Position numbers and translations under genes: made by a program | The notes under the pieces: model-generated | Database searches by the model: none | The model's input: only the letters and a program-made list of their open reading frames with translations | Told to the model about the DNA's origin: nothing | NCBI RefSeq assembly: GCF_005502885.1 | Contig: NZ_SCMR01000008.1 | Coordinates: 1-64,000 of the forward strand | DNA length: 64,000 nt | Direction: 5' to 3' | From: Microbacterium sp. 2FI | GTDB taxonomy: Bacteria > Actinomycetota > Actinomycetes > Actinomycetales > Microbacteriaceae | Shown: piece by piece, positions 8,418-17,212 of the stretch | How the letters are laid out: each line of letters opens with the position of its first letter | How positions within the stretch are numbered: the first letter of the stretch is position 1

Positions 8418-9350
8418 ATGAGGGCATATGCAGTGCAATCCGCCGGTGAGCAGCCCGCCACCCACGACCTCGAGGTTCCGGAACCCGACCGCGGAGAAGT
8501 GCGCGTGCGCGTCGTCGCCGCATCGGTCAACGGGTTCGACCTCGCCGTCGCCGCCGGATACATGGCCGGATTCTTCGAACACCGCTACCCCGTCGTGCTC
8601 GGTCGCGAGTTCGCCGGCATCGTCGACGGCATCGGACCCGACGTCGACACCCTCGTCATCGGCGACCGCGTGCTGGGCGTCGTGTCGAAGCCGCACCTTC
8701 ACGACGGAGCCTTCGCCGAGTACACCACGGCCGTCGCGGAATCGAGCGTCGTGCGCACCCCGGAAGGGATGACGGATGCCGCTGCCGCCGGCCTCGGCCA
8801 CACGGGGTCGACTGCACTCATCATCCTCGCGTCGCTCGGCGATGTCGCAGGCCAGAAGATCCTCGTCGTCGGGGCGACCGGCGGGGTCGGCACGATCTTC
8901 ACCCAGCTCGCCGCCGCGATGGGGGCCGAGGTGATCGCGACGGGGCGCACCGAGGAGGGACGCAGCTTGATGGCGGAGCTCGGCGCCGCGCACACCGTCG
9001 ACTACGCCGATCTCGACGCCGAGGTGCGCGCGATCGCGCCCGACGGAGTGGATGCCGTCGTGCACCTCATCGGCGACGCGGCGTCGCTCGCGCCGCTCGT
9101 GCGCGACGGCGGGATGTTCGTGTCGACGCTGCTGTACGCGCCCGAGATGTTCCCCGACCCGGAACGCCTCACCCCGGCGCCGATCGCCGGGTTCCCGAGC
9201 GGCGACGGCCTGCGCCTGCTCACCGGCATGGTCGACGACGGGCGCCTGCGCGTCATCATCGACCGCGAGGTGGAGTTCGACGAGATCGGCGACGCGTTCG
9301 CCGCCTACGGGCGCGAGACGATCGGGAACATCGTGGTGCGGATCGGGTGA
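8418..9350 (+). CDS. Zinc-free quinone oxidoreductase-like (MDR family) NADP-dependent enzyme
   Basis: 310 residues from ATG 8418 (MRAYAVQSAGEQPATHDLEV). It has the GroES-like N-terminal domain with PVVLGREFAGIVDGIG in place of the zinc GHE motif, so no catalytic zinc is expected. A Rossmann domain follows, with ILVVGATGGVGTIFTQLAAAMGAEVIAT (the AxxGxxG nucleotide-binding loop). The end, FDEIGDAFAAYGRETIGNIVVRIG, is typical of quinone oxidoreductases. The longer in-frame start at 8340 would add an unlikely Pro/Ala-rich leader. It probably reduces an enone or quinone with NADPH; substrate unknown. Confidence 0.87.
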   Translation: MRAYAVQSAGEQPATHDLEVPEPDRGEVRVRVVAASVNGFDLAVAAGYMAGFFEHRYPVVLGREFAGIVDGIGPDVDTLVIGDRVLGVVSKPHLHDGAFAEYTTAVAESSVVRTPEGMTDAAAAGLGHTGSTALIILASLGDVAGQKILVVGATGGVGTIFTQLAAAMGAEVIATGRTEEGRSLMAELGAAHTVDYADLDAEVRAIAPDGVDAVVHLIGDAASLAPLVRDGGMFVSTLLYAPEMFPDPERLTPAPIAGFPSGDGLRLLTGMVDDGRLRVIIDREVEFDEIGDAFAAYGRETIGNIVVRIG

Positions 9351-9373
9351 GGTGGGCTACGGAGGCGCCGGGC

Positions 9374-9603
9374 GCGCTTCGTCTCGCTTCGCTCGCTCAG
9401 CGACCCGCGAGACGAGGCCCGGTGCGCTTCGTCTCGCTTCGCTCGCTCAGCGACCCGCGAGACGAGGACCGGCGCGCTTCGTCTCGCTTCGCTCGCTCAG
9501 CGACCCGCGAGACGAGGCCCGGTGCGCTCTGTCTCGCTTCGCTCGCTCAGCGACCCGGACAGTCGGTCCCTGAGCGAGGGAGCGCCAGCGACCGAGACGA
9601 AGG
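9374..9603. repeat. Family A repeat array: four 50-base tandem units plus an inverted copy
   Basis: The core starts at 9374, 9424, 9474 and 9524, an exact 50-base period, with near-identical units (core plus cgacccgcgagacgagg). From 9565 a diverged inverted unit (ggtccctgagcgagg...gagacgaag) closes the array. It fills the gap between two same-strand genes. There are no unique spacers, so this is not CRISPR. Confidence 0.92.
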
Positions 9604-9636
9604 GCCCGAGTCCGTGGGGGTCAGTAGGGTGCGGGT

Positions 9637-10233
9637 ATGAGCGACAGGAGCCTGCGAATCGTGCCGGCCAACGAAGCCGCGTGGGACGACCTGCAGGCGA
9701 TCCTCACGGGCACCGCCGGGCACTGCCAGTGCCAGCGGCAGCGCCTCGGCGACCGCGACTGGTGGCACCTGCCCGTCGCCGAACGGTCCGCGATCCTCGA
9801 GTCCGAGGTGCACTGCGGCGACCCGCGCGCGACCGAGACCATCGGGATCGTCGCCTACGACGCCGACGAACCGGTCGCGTGGTGCGCGGTGGATCGGCGC
9901 AGCGTCTACGGGCGCCTCCGCGGGTCGCCCGTGCCGTGGAAGGAGCGCGACGAAGACAAGGACGACGACACCGTGTGGGCGATCGCGTGCTTCGTCGTGC
10001 GGAGGGGATTCCGCGGACGGGGGTACATGTACCCGCTCGTGGCAGCCGCCGTCGACCACGCCCGCGACCGCGGCGCCCGCGCCGTCGAGGGCTACCCGCT
10101 GGTCACCGGAGGCAAAGAAGTCATCTGGGACGAGATGAGCGTCGGCGCACTGGGCCCGTTCCTCGCCGCCGGGTTCACCGAGGTGTCGCACCCGACGAAG
10201 CGGCGCGTGGTGATGCGGATCGACTTCACCTGA
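9637..10233 (+). CDS. GNAT family N-acetyltransferase
   Basis: 198 residues. The acetyl-CoA-binding motif A is ACFVVRRGFRGRGYMYPLV near residues 112-130 (V.R.xRGxG), preceded by the beta-4 strand. GIVAYDADEPVAWCAVDRR matches the central strands and PFLAAGFTEVSHPTKRRVVMRID the C-terminal strands. An unusual Cys-rich stretch, GHCQCQRQRLGDRDWW near residue 28, resembles the GNAT subgroup that starts with C-x-C. The target is unknown. It lies between the repeat array and a small membrane protein gene, on the same strand. Confidence 0.85.
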   Translation: MSDRSLRIVPANEAAWDDLQAILTGTAGHCQCQRQRLGDRDWWHLPVAERSAILESEVHCGDPRATETIGIVAYDADEPVAWCAVDRRSVYGRLRGSPVPWKERDEDKDDDTVWAIACFVVRRGFRGRGYMYPLVAAAVDHARDRGARAVEGYPLVTGGKEVIWDEMSVGALGPFLAAGFTEVSHPTKRRVVMRIDFT

Positions 10234-10346
10234 CCCAGGTTCACCCGCCGCGGGTGACGCCCGCCACCAGCCCAGGCCCCACGATCATGATCACGGGGTC
10301 ACACCCCGACGTAACACGTGAGCGTTCCGAAAGGGGAGCGAAAATA

Positions 10347-10751
10347 ATGTCCGACACCTCGCAGAAATCCGGTTGGGCAGGGTGGACCGTCTTCGGCGGC
10401 ATCCTTCTGATCGTCTCGGGCGCGTTCAACGCGATCATGGGACTCACCGCGATCCTCGCACCCACCAGCACCTACTTCGTCGCGACCGACGGCGTGATCA
10501 TGGTCCTCGACGTCGCCGGCTGGGGCTGGTGGCACCTGATCATCGGCCTCGCGGTCGTGCTGACCGGCATCTTCGTGCTCCGCGGAGCGACGTGGGCGCG
10601 CATCGTCGCGATCATCCTCGTGTCGCTGAACGCCATCAGCCAGGTGGCTCTCCTCGGTGTGCAGCCCTGGTGGTCGCTCATCATGATCGCCCTCGACGTT
10701 CTCGTCATCTACGCGCTCACGGTCCACGGCAAGGACTTCGACAAGAGCTGA
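10347..10751 (+). CDS. DUF7144-like four-helix membrane protein
   Basis: 134 residues starting MSDTSQKSGWAGWTVFGGIL. Four hydrophobic helices are visible (about 12-34, 45-75, 78-100 and 105-128), with the conserved start GW.GW..FGGI......FN...GL.AI and GWGWWHLIIGLAVVLTGIFVLRGATWAR. This fits the small actinobacterial membrane family DUF7144 (name from memory). A strong SD, AAGGGGAG at 10331-10338, lies 8 bases before the ATG and settles the start. A strong terminator follows. Function unknown. Confidence 0.85.
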   Translation: MSDTSQKSGWAGWTVFGGILLIVSGAFNAIMGLTAILAPTSTYFVATDGVIMVLDVAGWGWWHLIIGLAVVLTGIFVLRGATWARIVAIILVSLNAISQVALLGVQPWWSLIMIALDVLVIYALTVHGKDFDKS

Positions 10752-10774
10752 CGACAGCAAGAACCCCATAGGGA

Positions 10775-10808
10775 GGGGGCGCCGCGGATTCGGGACCGCG
10801 GCGCCCCC
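10775..10808 (+). terminator. Rho-independent-like terminator
   Basis: A perfect 13-base-pair stem (GGGGGCGCCGCGG pairing with CCGCGGCGCCCCC) with an 8-base loop, 23 bases after the stop of the membrane protein gene. Only two T follow, as is common in high-GC Actinobacteria. Confidence 0.85.
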
Positions 10809-10873
10809 TTCGTCGTGTGCGCGGGAACACGCCCGGGCGAGCGCTTGCCCGCAAATCTCTCCCACATTGCCCC

Positions 10874-10903
10874 TTGAAACCGCTCCCAAAGATTGGTTAC
10901 TGT
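10874..10903 (+). promoter_or_regulatory. Putative housekeeping-type promoter of the beta-helix gene
   Basis: TTGAAA (10874-10879) and TACTGT (10898-10903) are 18 bases apart and end 62 bases before the ATG at 10966. The position and match to TTGACA/TANNNT make this the best promoter candidate in the gap. Confidence 0.5.
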
Positions 10904-10965
10904 CACGTAAGTAAGTGAGCGGCAGTCCCCGCCGCGCGATCCCCTCAACGACGAAGGAAGACCGC

Positions 10966-12849
10966 ATGATCAGCCCCGTCCCCCACCGCAGCCGACGACG
11001 CAGCATCGCTGCCGTCGTCACCGGCGCCGCCCTCATCGCAGGAGCACTCCTGGCCACCCCGGCCGTCGCGGCACCGCCGCGCGCCGTCGATCCGTTCAAC
11101 CCCGACTTCGGGCCGAACGTCACCATCTACGGCCCCGAAGACTCGGCGGCGGAGATCGAGGCCGACCTCGATGCGCTCCACGCCGAGCAGGTCGACGCCG
11201 AGATGAGCACGGTCCGCGAGGCCGTCTTCTTCCTGCCCGGCGAGTACGGTTCGGCCGCCGACCCGCTGCAGGTCAACGTCGGCTACTACACCGACATCTC
11301 GGGCCTCGGCGCCTCGCCCGAAGACGTGAACATCCACGGCTCGATCGAGGTCTACAACCGCTGCCTCACCGACAGCAACTGCATCGCGCTCGTCAACTTC
11401 TGGCGCACCATCTCGAACCTCTCGATCGACATCGACAAGGAGGGCCAGGACGGCTGCCGCATGAGCGCCAACTTCTGGGCCGTCTCGCAGGCCGTCTCGA
11501 TGCGCCGCCTCGACATCTCGGGCGCGAACGTGTCGCTCATGGACTACTGCACCGCCGGACCCCACTTCGCCAGCGGCGGCTTCATCGCCGACTCGCGACT
11601 GCCGTTCGTGGTGAGCGGTTCGCAGCAGCAGTGGCTCACTCGCAACAGCGAGGTCGCCGGCTGGTCGAACGGCGTCTGGAACCAGGTGTTCTCGGGCGTC
11701 GTGGGCGCTCCTTCCGAGGCCAACTTCCCGGGCGAGCCGTACACGACGATCGCCGAGACGCCGATCAGCCGTGAGAAGCCGTACCTCTACGTCGACGACG
11801 AGGGCCGCTACAACGTGCGCGTTCCCGCCGTTCAGCAAGACTCGAGCGGCGTGACGTGGGCAGACGGCGAGACCGAGGGGCGCAGCATCCCGATCACCGA
11901 GTTCTACATCGCCAAGCCCGGCGACTCGGTGAAGGACATCAACAACGCCCTCGCTCGCGGTCAGCACCTGATCTTCACGCCCGGCGTGTACGACATCGAT
12001 CGCACGATCGAGATCAAGCGCGCGAACACCGTCGTGCTCGGCCTCGGCCACGCGACGCTCACGGCCGTGGGCGGCGCGGTGCCGCTCGAGGTGAAGGATG
12101 CCGAAGGCATCGTCGTCGCGGGCGTCACCATCGACGCCGGCACCGAGCTCTCGCCCGTGCTGCTGCGCGTCGGCAAGGACAAGGGCGGCAAGCCCCTCGG
12201 CGCCGAGAACCCGATCACGCTGAGCGACGTGTACTTCCGCGTGGGCGGCCCCCACATCGGAAAGTCGACGACCGCGCTCGAGATCAACGCCGACAACGTG
12301 CTCATCGACCACACGTGGGTGTGGCGCGGCGACCACGGCATCGAGGGCTTCGACCCGACCGACGGCGTGAACGGCGACAACGAGCGCTGGGCGACCAACA
12401 CCGGCACCAACGGCGTGATCGTCAACGGTGACAACGTCACCGCGACGGGCCTGTTCGTCGAGCACTTCCAGCAGTACAACACCCTCTGGAACGGCGAGAA
12501 CGGCCGCGTGATCCTGTACCAGAACGAGCTGCCGTACGACCCGCCGACGCAGGCGGACTGGACGCAGCCCGACGGCACGCTCGGCTACCCGGGCTACGTC
12601 GTCGCGGACGACGTCACCACGCACCGTCTCGACGGAGCGGGCGTGTACGTCTTCAACCAGAACAACCCGACGATCATCACCGAGAACGGCTTCTCGGTGC
12701 CCGAGACCCCGGGGGTTCAGCTTCACCACATCATGACGGTGAACCTGTCGGCCGGCACGATCAAGCACGTCGTCAACGGCGTGGGCGGTCAGGTCGACAA
12801 CACCAACACCGGGGCGCCCGCCTACATCGTGGACTTCCCCGCGCTGTAA
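10966..12849 (+). CDS. Secreted right-handed beta-helix (pectate-lyase-fold) protein
   Basis: 627 residues with a signal peptide (MISPVPHRSRRRSIAAVVTGAALIAGALLATPAVA). The mature protein starts NPDFGPNVTIYGPEDS and reads like a Streptomyces secreted family often annotated 'coagulation factor 5/8' or 'adenylyl cyclase'. Conserved blocks include FFLPGEYGSAADPLQVNVGYYTDISGLGASP, VEVYNRCL..NCIALVNFWRTISNLSI, SQQQWLTRNSEVAGWSNGVWNQVF and the late LIFTPGVYDIDRTIEIKRANTVVLGLG ladder. The repeated short strands fit a beta-helix carbohydrate-active fold, perhaps a polysaccharide lyase or GH55-like, but I see no certain catalytic residues. GAAGGAAG is the SD. A strong terminator follows. Confidence 0.85.
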   Translation: MISPVPHRSRRRSIAAVVTGAALIAGALLATPAVAAPPRAVDPFNPDFGPNVTIYGPEDSAAEIEADLDALHAEQVDAEMSTVREAVFFLPGEYGSAADPLQVNVGYYTDISGLGASPEDVNIHGSIEVYNRCLTDSNCIALVNFWRTISNLSIDIDKEGQDGCRMSANFWAVSQAVSMRRLDISGANVSLMDYCTAGPHFASGGFIADSRLPFVVSGSQQQWLTRNSEVAGWSNGVWNQVFSGVVGAPSEANFPGEPYTTIAETPISREKPYLYVDDEGRYNVRVPAVQQDSSGVTWADGETEGRSIPITEFYIAKPGDSVKDINNALARGQHLIFTPGVYDIDRTIEIKRANTVVLGLGHATLTAVGGAVPLEVKDAEGIVVAGVTIDAGTELSPVLLRVGKDKGGKPLGAENPITLSDVYFRVGGPHIGKSTTALEINADNVLIDHTWVWRGDHGIEGFDPTDGVNGDNERWATNTGTNGVIVNGDNVTATGLFVEHFQQYNTLWNGENGRVILYQNELPYDPPTQADWTQPDGTLGYPGYVVADDVTTHRLDGAGVYVFNQNNPTIITENGFSVPETPGVQLHHIMTVNLSAGTIKHVVNGVGGQVDNTNTGAPAYIVDFPAL

Positions 12850-12872
12850 CGGCTGTCTCTGAATGACCGGAT

Positions 12873-12904
12873 GCCCCGGCCCGACGCTCCCGTCGGGCCG
12901 GGGC
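12873..12904 (+). terminator. Rho-independent-like terminator
   Basis: A perfect 14-base-pair stem (GCCCCGGCCCGACG with its complement) around a CTCC tetraloop, 24 bases after the beta-helix gene stop and followed by TTCTG. Confidence 0.88.
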
Positions 12905-12920
12905 TTCTGCGTGTGCGGGC

Positions 12921-13081
12921 GCGCTTCGTCTCGCTTCGCTCGCTCAGCGACCCGCGGGTCTCGGTCCCTGAGCGAGGCCGCGAAGCGCCCGAGACGAAGG
13001 GCGGTCCCTGAGCGAGGCCGCGAAGCGCCCGAGACGAAGGGCGGTCCCTGAGCGAGGCCGCGAAGCGACCGAGACGAAGGG
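12921..13081. repeat. Family A repeat array: one forward unit then three 40-base inverted units
   Basis: A forward copy at 12921-12953 is followed by three tandem units beginning ggtccctgagcgaggccgcg at 12963, 13003 and 13043 (period 40). Units differ only at c/a in the aagcgcccg/aagcgaccg segment. The array ends just before the next gene. Confidence 0.9.
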
Positions 13082-13099
13082 CGTCCTAGGATCGAGCGC

Positions 13100-13549
13100 G
13101 TGTCTGTCTCCACCGCCTCGACCCGAGACCTTTCGCGCCCGCTCCCCGCGGCGCTCAGCTGGACGGTGCTGATCGTCTTCGTCGGAGGGTTCGCACTGGC
13201 GATCCTGATCCTCGGACTCCCGTGGTGGATGCCGGCCCTCTACGTCGCGATGAGCGTCATCGCCTTCGCGACCTACGGCATCGACAAGGCGGCCGCGCGC
13301 CGCGGCGGACAGCGCGTGTCGGAGCAGACGCTCCTCACGCTCGGACTCGTGTGCGGCTGGCCGGGAGCGCTGGTCGCCCAGCAGCTGTTCCGGCACAAGA
13401 CGCGCAAGCGCTCGTTCCGCCGCGCATTCTGGCGAACGGTCGTGCTGAACGTGCTCCTGCTCGGAGCGTTCATCGCCCTCGCGACGGTTCGCGGATGGGA
13501 CCTCGAGCCCGCGTGGTTCGACGATCTGGGTCAGCTCTTCCGAGGCTGA
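13100..13549 (+). CDS. DUF1294 membrane protein
   Basis: 149 residues, GTG start. DUF1294 signs are the central SVIAFATYGIDKAAARRGGQRVSEQTLLTLGLVCGWPGALVAQQLFRHKTRKRSFR block (Y.xDK..A......R..E..L...gl.GG..GA......RHKt.K.sF), near residues 53-110. Membrane helices flank it near 20-40, 42-60 and 114-134. In other bacteria DUF1294 is sometimes fused to a cold-shock domain; here it stands alone. Function unknown. It sits between two family A repeat arrays. Confidence 0.87.
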   Translation: MSVSTASTRDLSRPLPAALSWTVLIVFVGGFALAILILGLPWWMPALYVAMSVIAFATYGIDKAAARRGGQRVSEQTLLTLGLVCGWPGALVAQQLFRHKTRKRSFRRAFWRTVVLNVLLLGAFIALATVRGWDLEPAWFDDLGQLFRG

Positions 13550-13550
13550 C

Positions 13551-13663
13551 GCGCTTCGTCTCGTCGCTGCGCTCCTCGCTCAGCGACCCGAGGGGTTGCG
13601 GTCCCTGAGCGAGCGAAGCGAGACGAAGGGTGGTCCCTGAGCGAGCGAAGCGAGACGAAGGGC
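13551..13663. repeat. Family A repeat array: one forward and two inverted units
   Basis: A forward unit (13551-13590) is followed by two inverted units starting ggtccctgagcgagcgaagc (13610 and 13642 region). It fills the gap between convergent genes and is the rightmost family A cluster in the window. Confidence 0.88.
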
Positions 13664-13682
13664 GGGCCCCCGGCTCGACCCA

Positions 13683-14675
13683 TCACCACTCGGGGTGGAT
13701 CGCCGCCCGCAGGTGGCGGTCGTAGACATCCCGCACGACGGCGTCGAACGCGGTCACGTCGAACCCATCGTCGAGGAGGGCCGCGGCATCCGCATTCGAT
13801 TCCGCCTGGGTCACGTTGCGCGCACCCGGGATCACCGTCGTGACCCCCACCTGTGATGCGATCCACGCGAGCGTCGCCGCGGGCAGCGTGACGCCCGACG
13901 GGAGGGCGGCGGCGAGCTCGGTCGCGGCATCCAGTCCCACCGAGAAGTCGACACCCGAGAACGTCTCGCCGCGATCGAACGCCTCGCCGTGGCGGTTGTA
14001 GCTGCGGTGGTCGTTGGCGGCGAACGTCGTCGTCGCGGTGTACTTGCCCGACAGCATGCCCGACGCCAGCGGAACGCGCGCGAAGATCGCGACCCCCGCT
14101 GCGGCCGCCGCCGGCAGCACCTCGTCGAGCGGCTTCAGCCGGAACGGATTGAAGATGATCTGCACATTCGTCACGTTCGGGCGCGCGATCGCGGCGAGCG
14201 CCTGCGCGCACGTCTCGACCGAGACGCCGTACGCGGCGATCGTGCCGTCGGAAACCAGCGCGTCGAGGGCGTCATAGGTCGCATCCGCCTCGATCACCGC
14301 GGTGGGCGGGCAGTGCAGCTGCACCAGGTCGAGCGTGTCGACACCGAGGTTCGCGCGCGAGCGATCGGTCCACGCGCGGAAGTTCTCCGACGTGTAGTTC
14401 TCGGGCTCCTGCGCCATGCGGCGCCCCATCTTCGTCGCGACCGTGATCCCGTGGTCCGGACGCCCCGCCAGGAAGCGCCCGATGATCGACTCGCTGCGAC
14501 CGTCGCCGTAGACATCGGCGGTGTCGAAGAGGGTGACACCACGATCAGCGGATGCCGCCAGCACTGCTGTGGCATCCTCTTCGCTGACGTTGCCCCAGTC
14601 GGCGCCGAGCTGCCAGGTTCCGAGGCCGATCGCCGACACGGATCGCTCGGTACGGCCGAGGGGACGCTGCTGCAT
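13683..14675 (-). CDS. Aldo/keto reductase
   Basis: 330 residues from MQQRPLGRTERSVSAIGLGTWQLG, a typical AKR start; a 38-residue upstream extension in frame lacks family character. The TIM-barrel catalytic tetrad is visible: Asp and Tyr in FDTADVYGDGRSE (about 50-62), Lys in TVATKMG (about 82) and His in LDLVQLHCPP (about 123). The cofactor part includes VTTVIPGARNVTQAESNADA (about 280-300), fitting NADPH binding. It resembles the YajO/Tas-like group. Substrate unknown. It is monocistronic and convergent with DUF1294. Confidence 0.9.
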   Translation of the reverse strand: MQQRPLGRTERSVSAIGLGTWQLGADWGNVSEEDATAVLAASADRGVTLFDTADVYGDGRSESIIGRFLAGRPDHGITVATKMGRRMAQEPENYTSENFRAWTDRSRANLGVDTLDLVQLHCPPTAVIEADATYDALDALVSDGTIAAYGVSVETCAQALAAIARPNVTNVQIIFNPFRLKPLDEVLPAAAAAGVAIFARVPLASGMLSGKYTATTTFAANDHRSYNRHGEAFDRGETFSGVDFSVGLDAATELAAALPSGVTLPAATLAWIASQVGVTTVIPGARNVTQAESNADAAALLDDGFDVTAFDAVVRDVYDRHLRAAIHPEW

Positions 14676-14764
14676 GATGTTCCTTCCGAGGCGCGGCACC
14701 GCGCGGTCGCGGGGGCCGCCATCCAGCATCCCACGCGGTCGTGTGGTGCGGGCCGGTGTCGCTT

Positions 14765-14839
14765 GCGCTCGCGCTGCCGAAACCGCCACTCGCGGTCGAG
14801 GAGTTCAGCCGCGACTACCGGTTTCGGCAGCGCGAGCGC
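14765..14839 (-). terminator. Perfect 21-base inverted repeat at the end of the L,D-transpeptidase operon
   Basis: 14765-14785 is the exact reverse complement of 14819-14839, with a 33-base spacer. The right arm encodes the last residues (RARAAETG) of the DUF2809 gene and the left arm lies beyond its stop. It could end transcription of that operon, although no T-run follows. Confidence 0.5.
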
Positions 14840-15251
14840 GCCGACGACCCAGAGCGCCGCGCACCGCGAAGTCGATCGCGCACACCGCCACCACCGCCAC
14901 CGCGTAGACGACGAGGTCGCGGGCGTCGAAGACGGTTCCGAGCACGAGCATCGCGGGCGGGAAGGCCGCCCCGAGCGCCAGCGGCACGCCCGTCAGCTGG
15001 AAGAGCTCGACCGCGACGCACCACCCCAGCGCGATCGCGCCGATCACGAGCGAGCGCGCCCGCGGCGCGAGCATCACGAGCCCGATGTACGCCGCGACCG
15101 CATAGAGCGCATCGCCGGCGATGTCGGTCGCGGCGGTGTCGGGCAGCACCGCCGCGACGAAGAGCCCGGCCGCGATGACGATCGCGAGCACGACCGCTGC
15201 GCCGATGCGGCGAGCGCGGCGACCGGTCGCCGCCCCTGCCCCACCCGTCAC
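14805..15251 (-). CDS. DUF2809-like membrane protein
   Basis: 148 residues, GTG start (VTGGAGAATGRRARRIG). It is very hydrophobic with about five helices. The sequence VMLAPRARSLVIGAIALGWCVAVELFQLTGVPLALGAAFPPAMLVLGTVFDARDLVVYAVAV contains the ELFQLTG and lGt.F...Dl..Y..G motifs of DUF2809. The start overlaps the L,D-transpeptidase stop by 4 bases (15248-15251), so the two are translationally coupled. Function unknown. The 3' end lies in a 21-base inverted repeat that likely ends the operon. Confidence 0.82.
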   Translation of the reverse strand: MTGGAGAATGRRARRIGAAVVLAIVIAAGLFVAAVLPDTAATDIAGDALYAVAAYIGLVMLAPRARSLVIGAIALGWCVAVELFQLTGVPLALGAAFPPAMLVLGTVFDARDLVVYAVAVVAVCAIDFAVRGALGRRRARAAETGSRG

Positions 15252-16207
15252 GGATTGATCACCACGGGCGTCCCGTAGGGCAGCTCGGCGAGCTTCGCGA
15301 TCGCGTCGGGATCGAGCCGGATGCACCCGTTCGAGATCGGGCCGGAACGATCGTCGTGGTAGTGGAACGCCGTCACGGCGACGTCTGCTCCCCCGAACCC
15401 GTCGAGGGTCGGCGACTGCACCGACAGGTACACGATCGGGTGCCCGCGGGTGTACCAGTACTCCTCGACGACGCGGGTCGTCATGATGTACGAGCGCCCC
15501 ATCGGCGTCGGGGTCTGGTCGGTCCCCCACGCGAAGTCGGTCGCGATGCGCTCGGCGACCCCGGCGCGGACGATGTCGACGGTGCGTCCGGCGATGCTCA
15601 CGACGACTTCGATGTCGGATGCCGCCAGCTCCACGTCCTGCACCCGCACCCACCCGGCGACCTGAGCCGGGTTGCCCTGTGACGGCACCGCCTGCCGGCC
15701 GACGAGCAGCACCTTGACCCAGTGCTCCTGCTTCTCGATCACGGGCACCGTCGTGCCGTCGTACGGGAACTCGCGCGGCAGATACGCCACCGGCTCGCCC
15801 GCAGGATCCGCCCACACCGGAGCGCCGATCCCGAGCGCAAGCGCCCGCTCGGCGGTCGCCGGCGCGAACGCGTCGTCGTCGACGGGCAGCGTCGGAATCA
15901 CGGCGAACACGTTCACCTGCGGCAGCGTCGTCACGTCGTACGACGCCGTGTTCGCCGCGAACCCGGTGGGCGTCGGCGTCGGGGTGGGCGTGGGAGTCGG
16001 CGACGGTGTCGGGGTCGAGGTGACGCTCGCCGTCGGAGCCGGAGCGGATGCCGCGGGCTCGGCCGGGCGCAGCATCCACGCCGTGGTCACCCCGAGCGCC
16101 ACCGCGAGCGCGATCGCGCCCCCGATCACCCACGCGCGGCGGGCGCGGCGGCGGGCGTCGGGCGCGGGTTCAGGCGCCTCGGCGACGTGCGGCTCGGCAT
16201 CCCCCAT
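15248..16207 (-). CDS. L,D-transpeptidase (YkuD fold), membrane-anchored
   Basis: 319 residues. An Ala/Arg-rich cytoplasmic N terminus is followed by one transmembrane helix (about 26-45) and a Ser/Thr/Pro-rich linker with (TP)n repeats (62-81). The extracellular part ends with the YkuD catalytic motif FHYHDDRSGPISNGCIRL: His near 282/284, Ser-x-Gly and the nucleophile Cys295. Such enzymes make 3-3 cross-links in peptidoglycan or attach proteins to it, acting outside the membrane. The 100-200 region may form an SH3-like domain (VPVIEKQEHWVKVLLVGRQ). It is the first gene of a two-gene operon with a DUF2809 membrane protein. Confidence 0.93.
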   Translation of the reverse strand: MGDAEPHVAEAPEPAPDARRRARRAWVIGGAIALAVALGVTTAWMLRPAEPAASAPAPTASVTSTPTPSPTPTPTPTPTPTGFAANTASYDVTTLPQVNVFAVIPTLPVDDDAFAPATAERALALGIGAPVWADPAGEPVAYLPREFPYDGTTVPVIEKQEHWVKVLLVGRQAVPSQGNPAQVAGWVRVQDVELAASDIEVVVSIAGRTVDIVRAGVAERIATDFAWGTDQTPTPMGRSYIMTTRVVEEYWYTRGHPIVYLSVQSPTLDGFGGADVAVTAFHYHDDRSGPISNGCIRLDPDAIAKLAELPYGTPVVINP

Positions 16208-16252
16208 GGGTCCATCGTGAGTCGCGACGACGGATGCCGCAACCTGAGCGCG

Positions 16253-17212
16253 TCATCGACCGCGGGCAGCGCCGATCTGGGCCGCCATGAGGGTGACGAG
16301 CTCGTAGACGACGTGGCTCGCGGCGATGCCGGTGACCTGGGCATGGTCGTAGGCCGGAGAGACCTCGACCACATCTGCTCCGACGACGTGGTGCTCGCTC
16401 AGCGCGCGCAGCATGCGCAGCAGCTCGCGGCTCGTCATGCCGCCCGCCTCGGGCGTACCGGTGCCGGGAGCGTGCGCCGGATCGAGCACGTCGATGTCGA
16501 TCGAGATGTACAGCGGCCGGTCGCCGATGCGGCGCCGCACGCGCGCGATCGCCGCCTCGATGCCGCGCTCTTCGATGTCGACGCTCGAGACGATGGAGAA
16601 GCCGAGACGCTCGTCGTCGACGAGATCCTGCTTCGAATACAACGGCCCGCGCGTGCCGACGTGGCAGCTGGCGGTGAGGTCGATGAGACCCTCCTCGCTC
16701 GCGCGACGGAACGGCGTGCCGTGCGTGACGGGGGCGCCGAAGTAGGTGTCCCACGTGTCGAGGTGCGCATCGAAGTGGAGCACCGCGACGGGCCCGTGCT
16801 TCTTGACGACCGCCCGCAGCAGCGGGAGCGCGATCGTGTGGTCGCCGCCGACCGTCACGATCCGGTCGACGCGTGAGCCGAGGTCGGTCGCAGCCACCTC
16901 GATGGCGGCCACGGCGTCTTCGATGTCGAACGGGTTGGCCGCGACGTCGCCGGCGTCGACCACCTGCGCCTCGGCGAACGGCGACACATCCTGCGCGGGG
17001 TTGTACGGTCGCAGGAGGCGCGACGATTCGCGCACATGCGACGGGCCGAAGCGCGCGCCCGGGCGGTAGCTCACACCCGCGTCGAAGGGGATGCCGACCA
17101 CCGCGATGTCGGCATCCGGAACGTCTTCGATGCGCGGCAGCCGCGCGAAGGTCGCGATGCCGGCGTAGCGGGGCGTGACGGATGCGTCGACGGGGCCGAT
17201 CGGTTCGGTCAT
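16253..17212 (-). CDS. speB: Ureohydrolase (agmatinase / guanidino-acid amidinohydrolase family)
   Basis: 319 residues with all manganese-ligand motifs: GGDHT (122-126), [10 protein letters not shown] (146-155) and [19 protein letters not shown] (237-255). The family cuts a guanidino group to release urea: agmatine to putrescine, guanidinobutyrate to GABA, and so on. Sequence alone does not decide the substrate, so speB is a family label. Its ATG overlaps the stop of the TPP enzyme gene by 4 bases (17209-17212). With that enzyme upstream, guanidinobutyrase activity in a 2-ketoarginine route is an attractive alternative to agmatinase. Confidence 0.9.
   Translation of the reverse strand: MTEPIGPVDASVTPRYAGIATFARLPRIEDVPDADIAVVGIPFDAGVSYRPGARFGPSHVRESSRLLRPYNPAQDVSPFAEAQVVDAGDVAANPFDIEDAVAAIEVAATDLGSRVDRIVTVGGDHTIALPLLRAVVKKHGPVAVLHFDAHLDTWDTYFGAPVTHGTPFRRASEEGLIDLTASCHVGTRGPLYSKQDLVDDERLGFSIVSSVDIEERGIEAAIARVRRRIGDRPLYISIDIDVLDPAHAPGTGTPEAGGMTSRELLRMLRALSEHHVVGADVVEVSPAYDHAQVTGIAASHVVYELVTLMAAQIGAARGR

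Noticed and set aside
9374..9603. CRISPR-like array with a 50-base period
   Set aside because: The whole unit is repeated with no unique spacers and no cas genes are near.
10945..13113. 722-codon open frame on the minus strand
   Set aside because: It is antisense to the beta-helix gene, which has a signal peptide, an SD, a terminator and family-like sequence. The minus frame is Arg/Val/Asp-rich high-GC noise.
14765..14839. Insertion sequence ends suggested by the 21-base inverted repeat
   Set aside because: The arms are only 33 bases apart, with no transposase and no target duplication; an end-of-operon hairpin is simpler.
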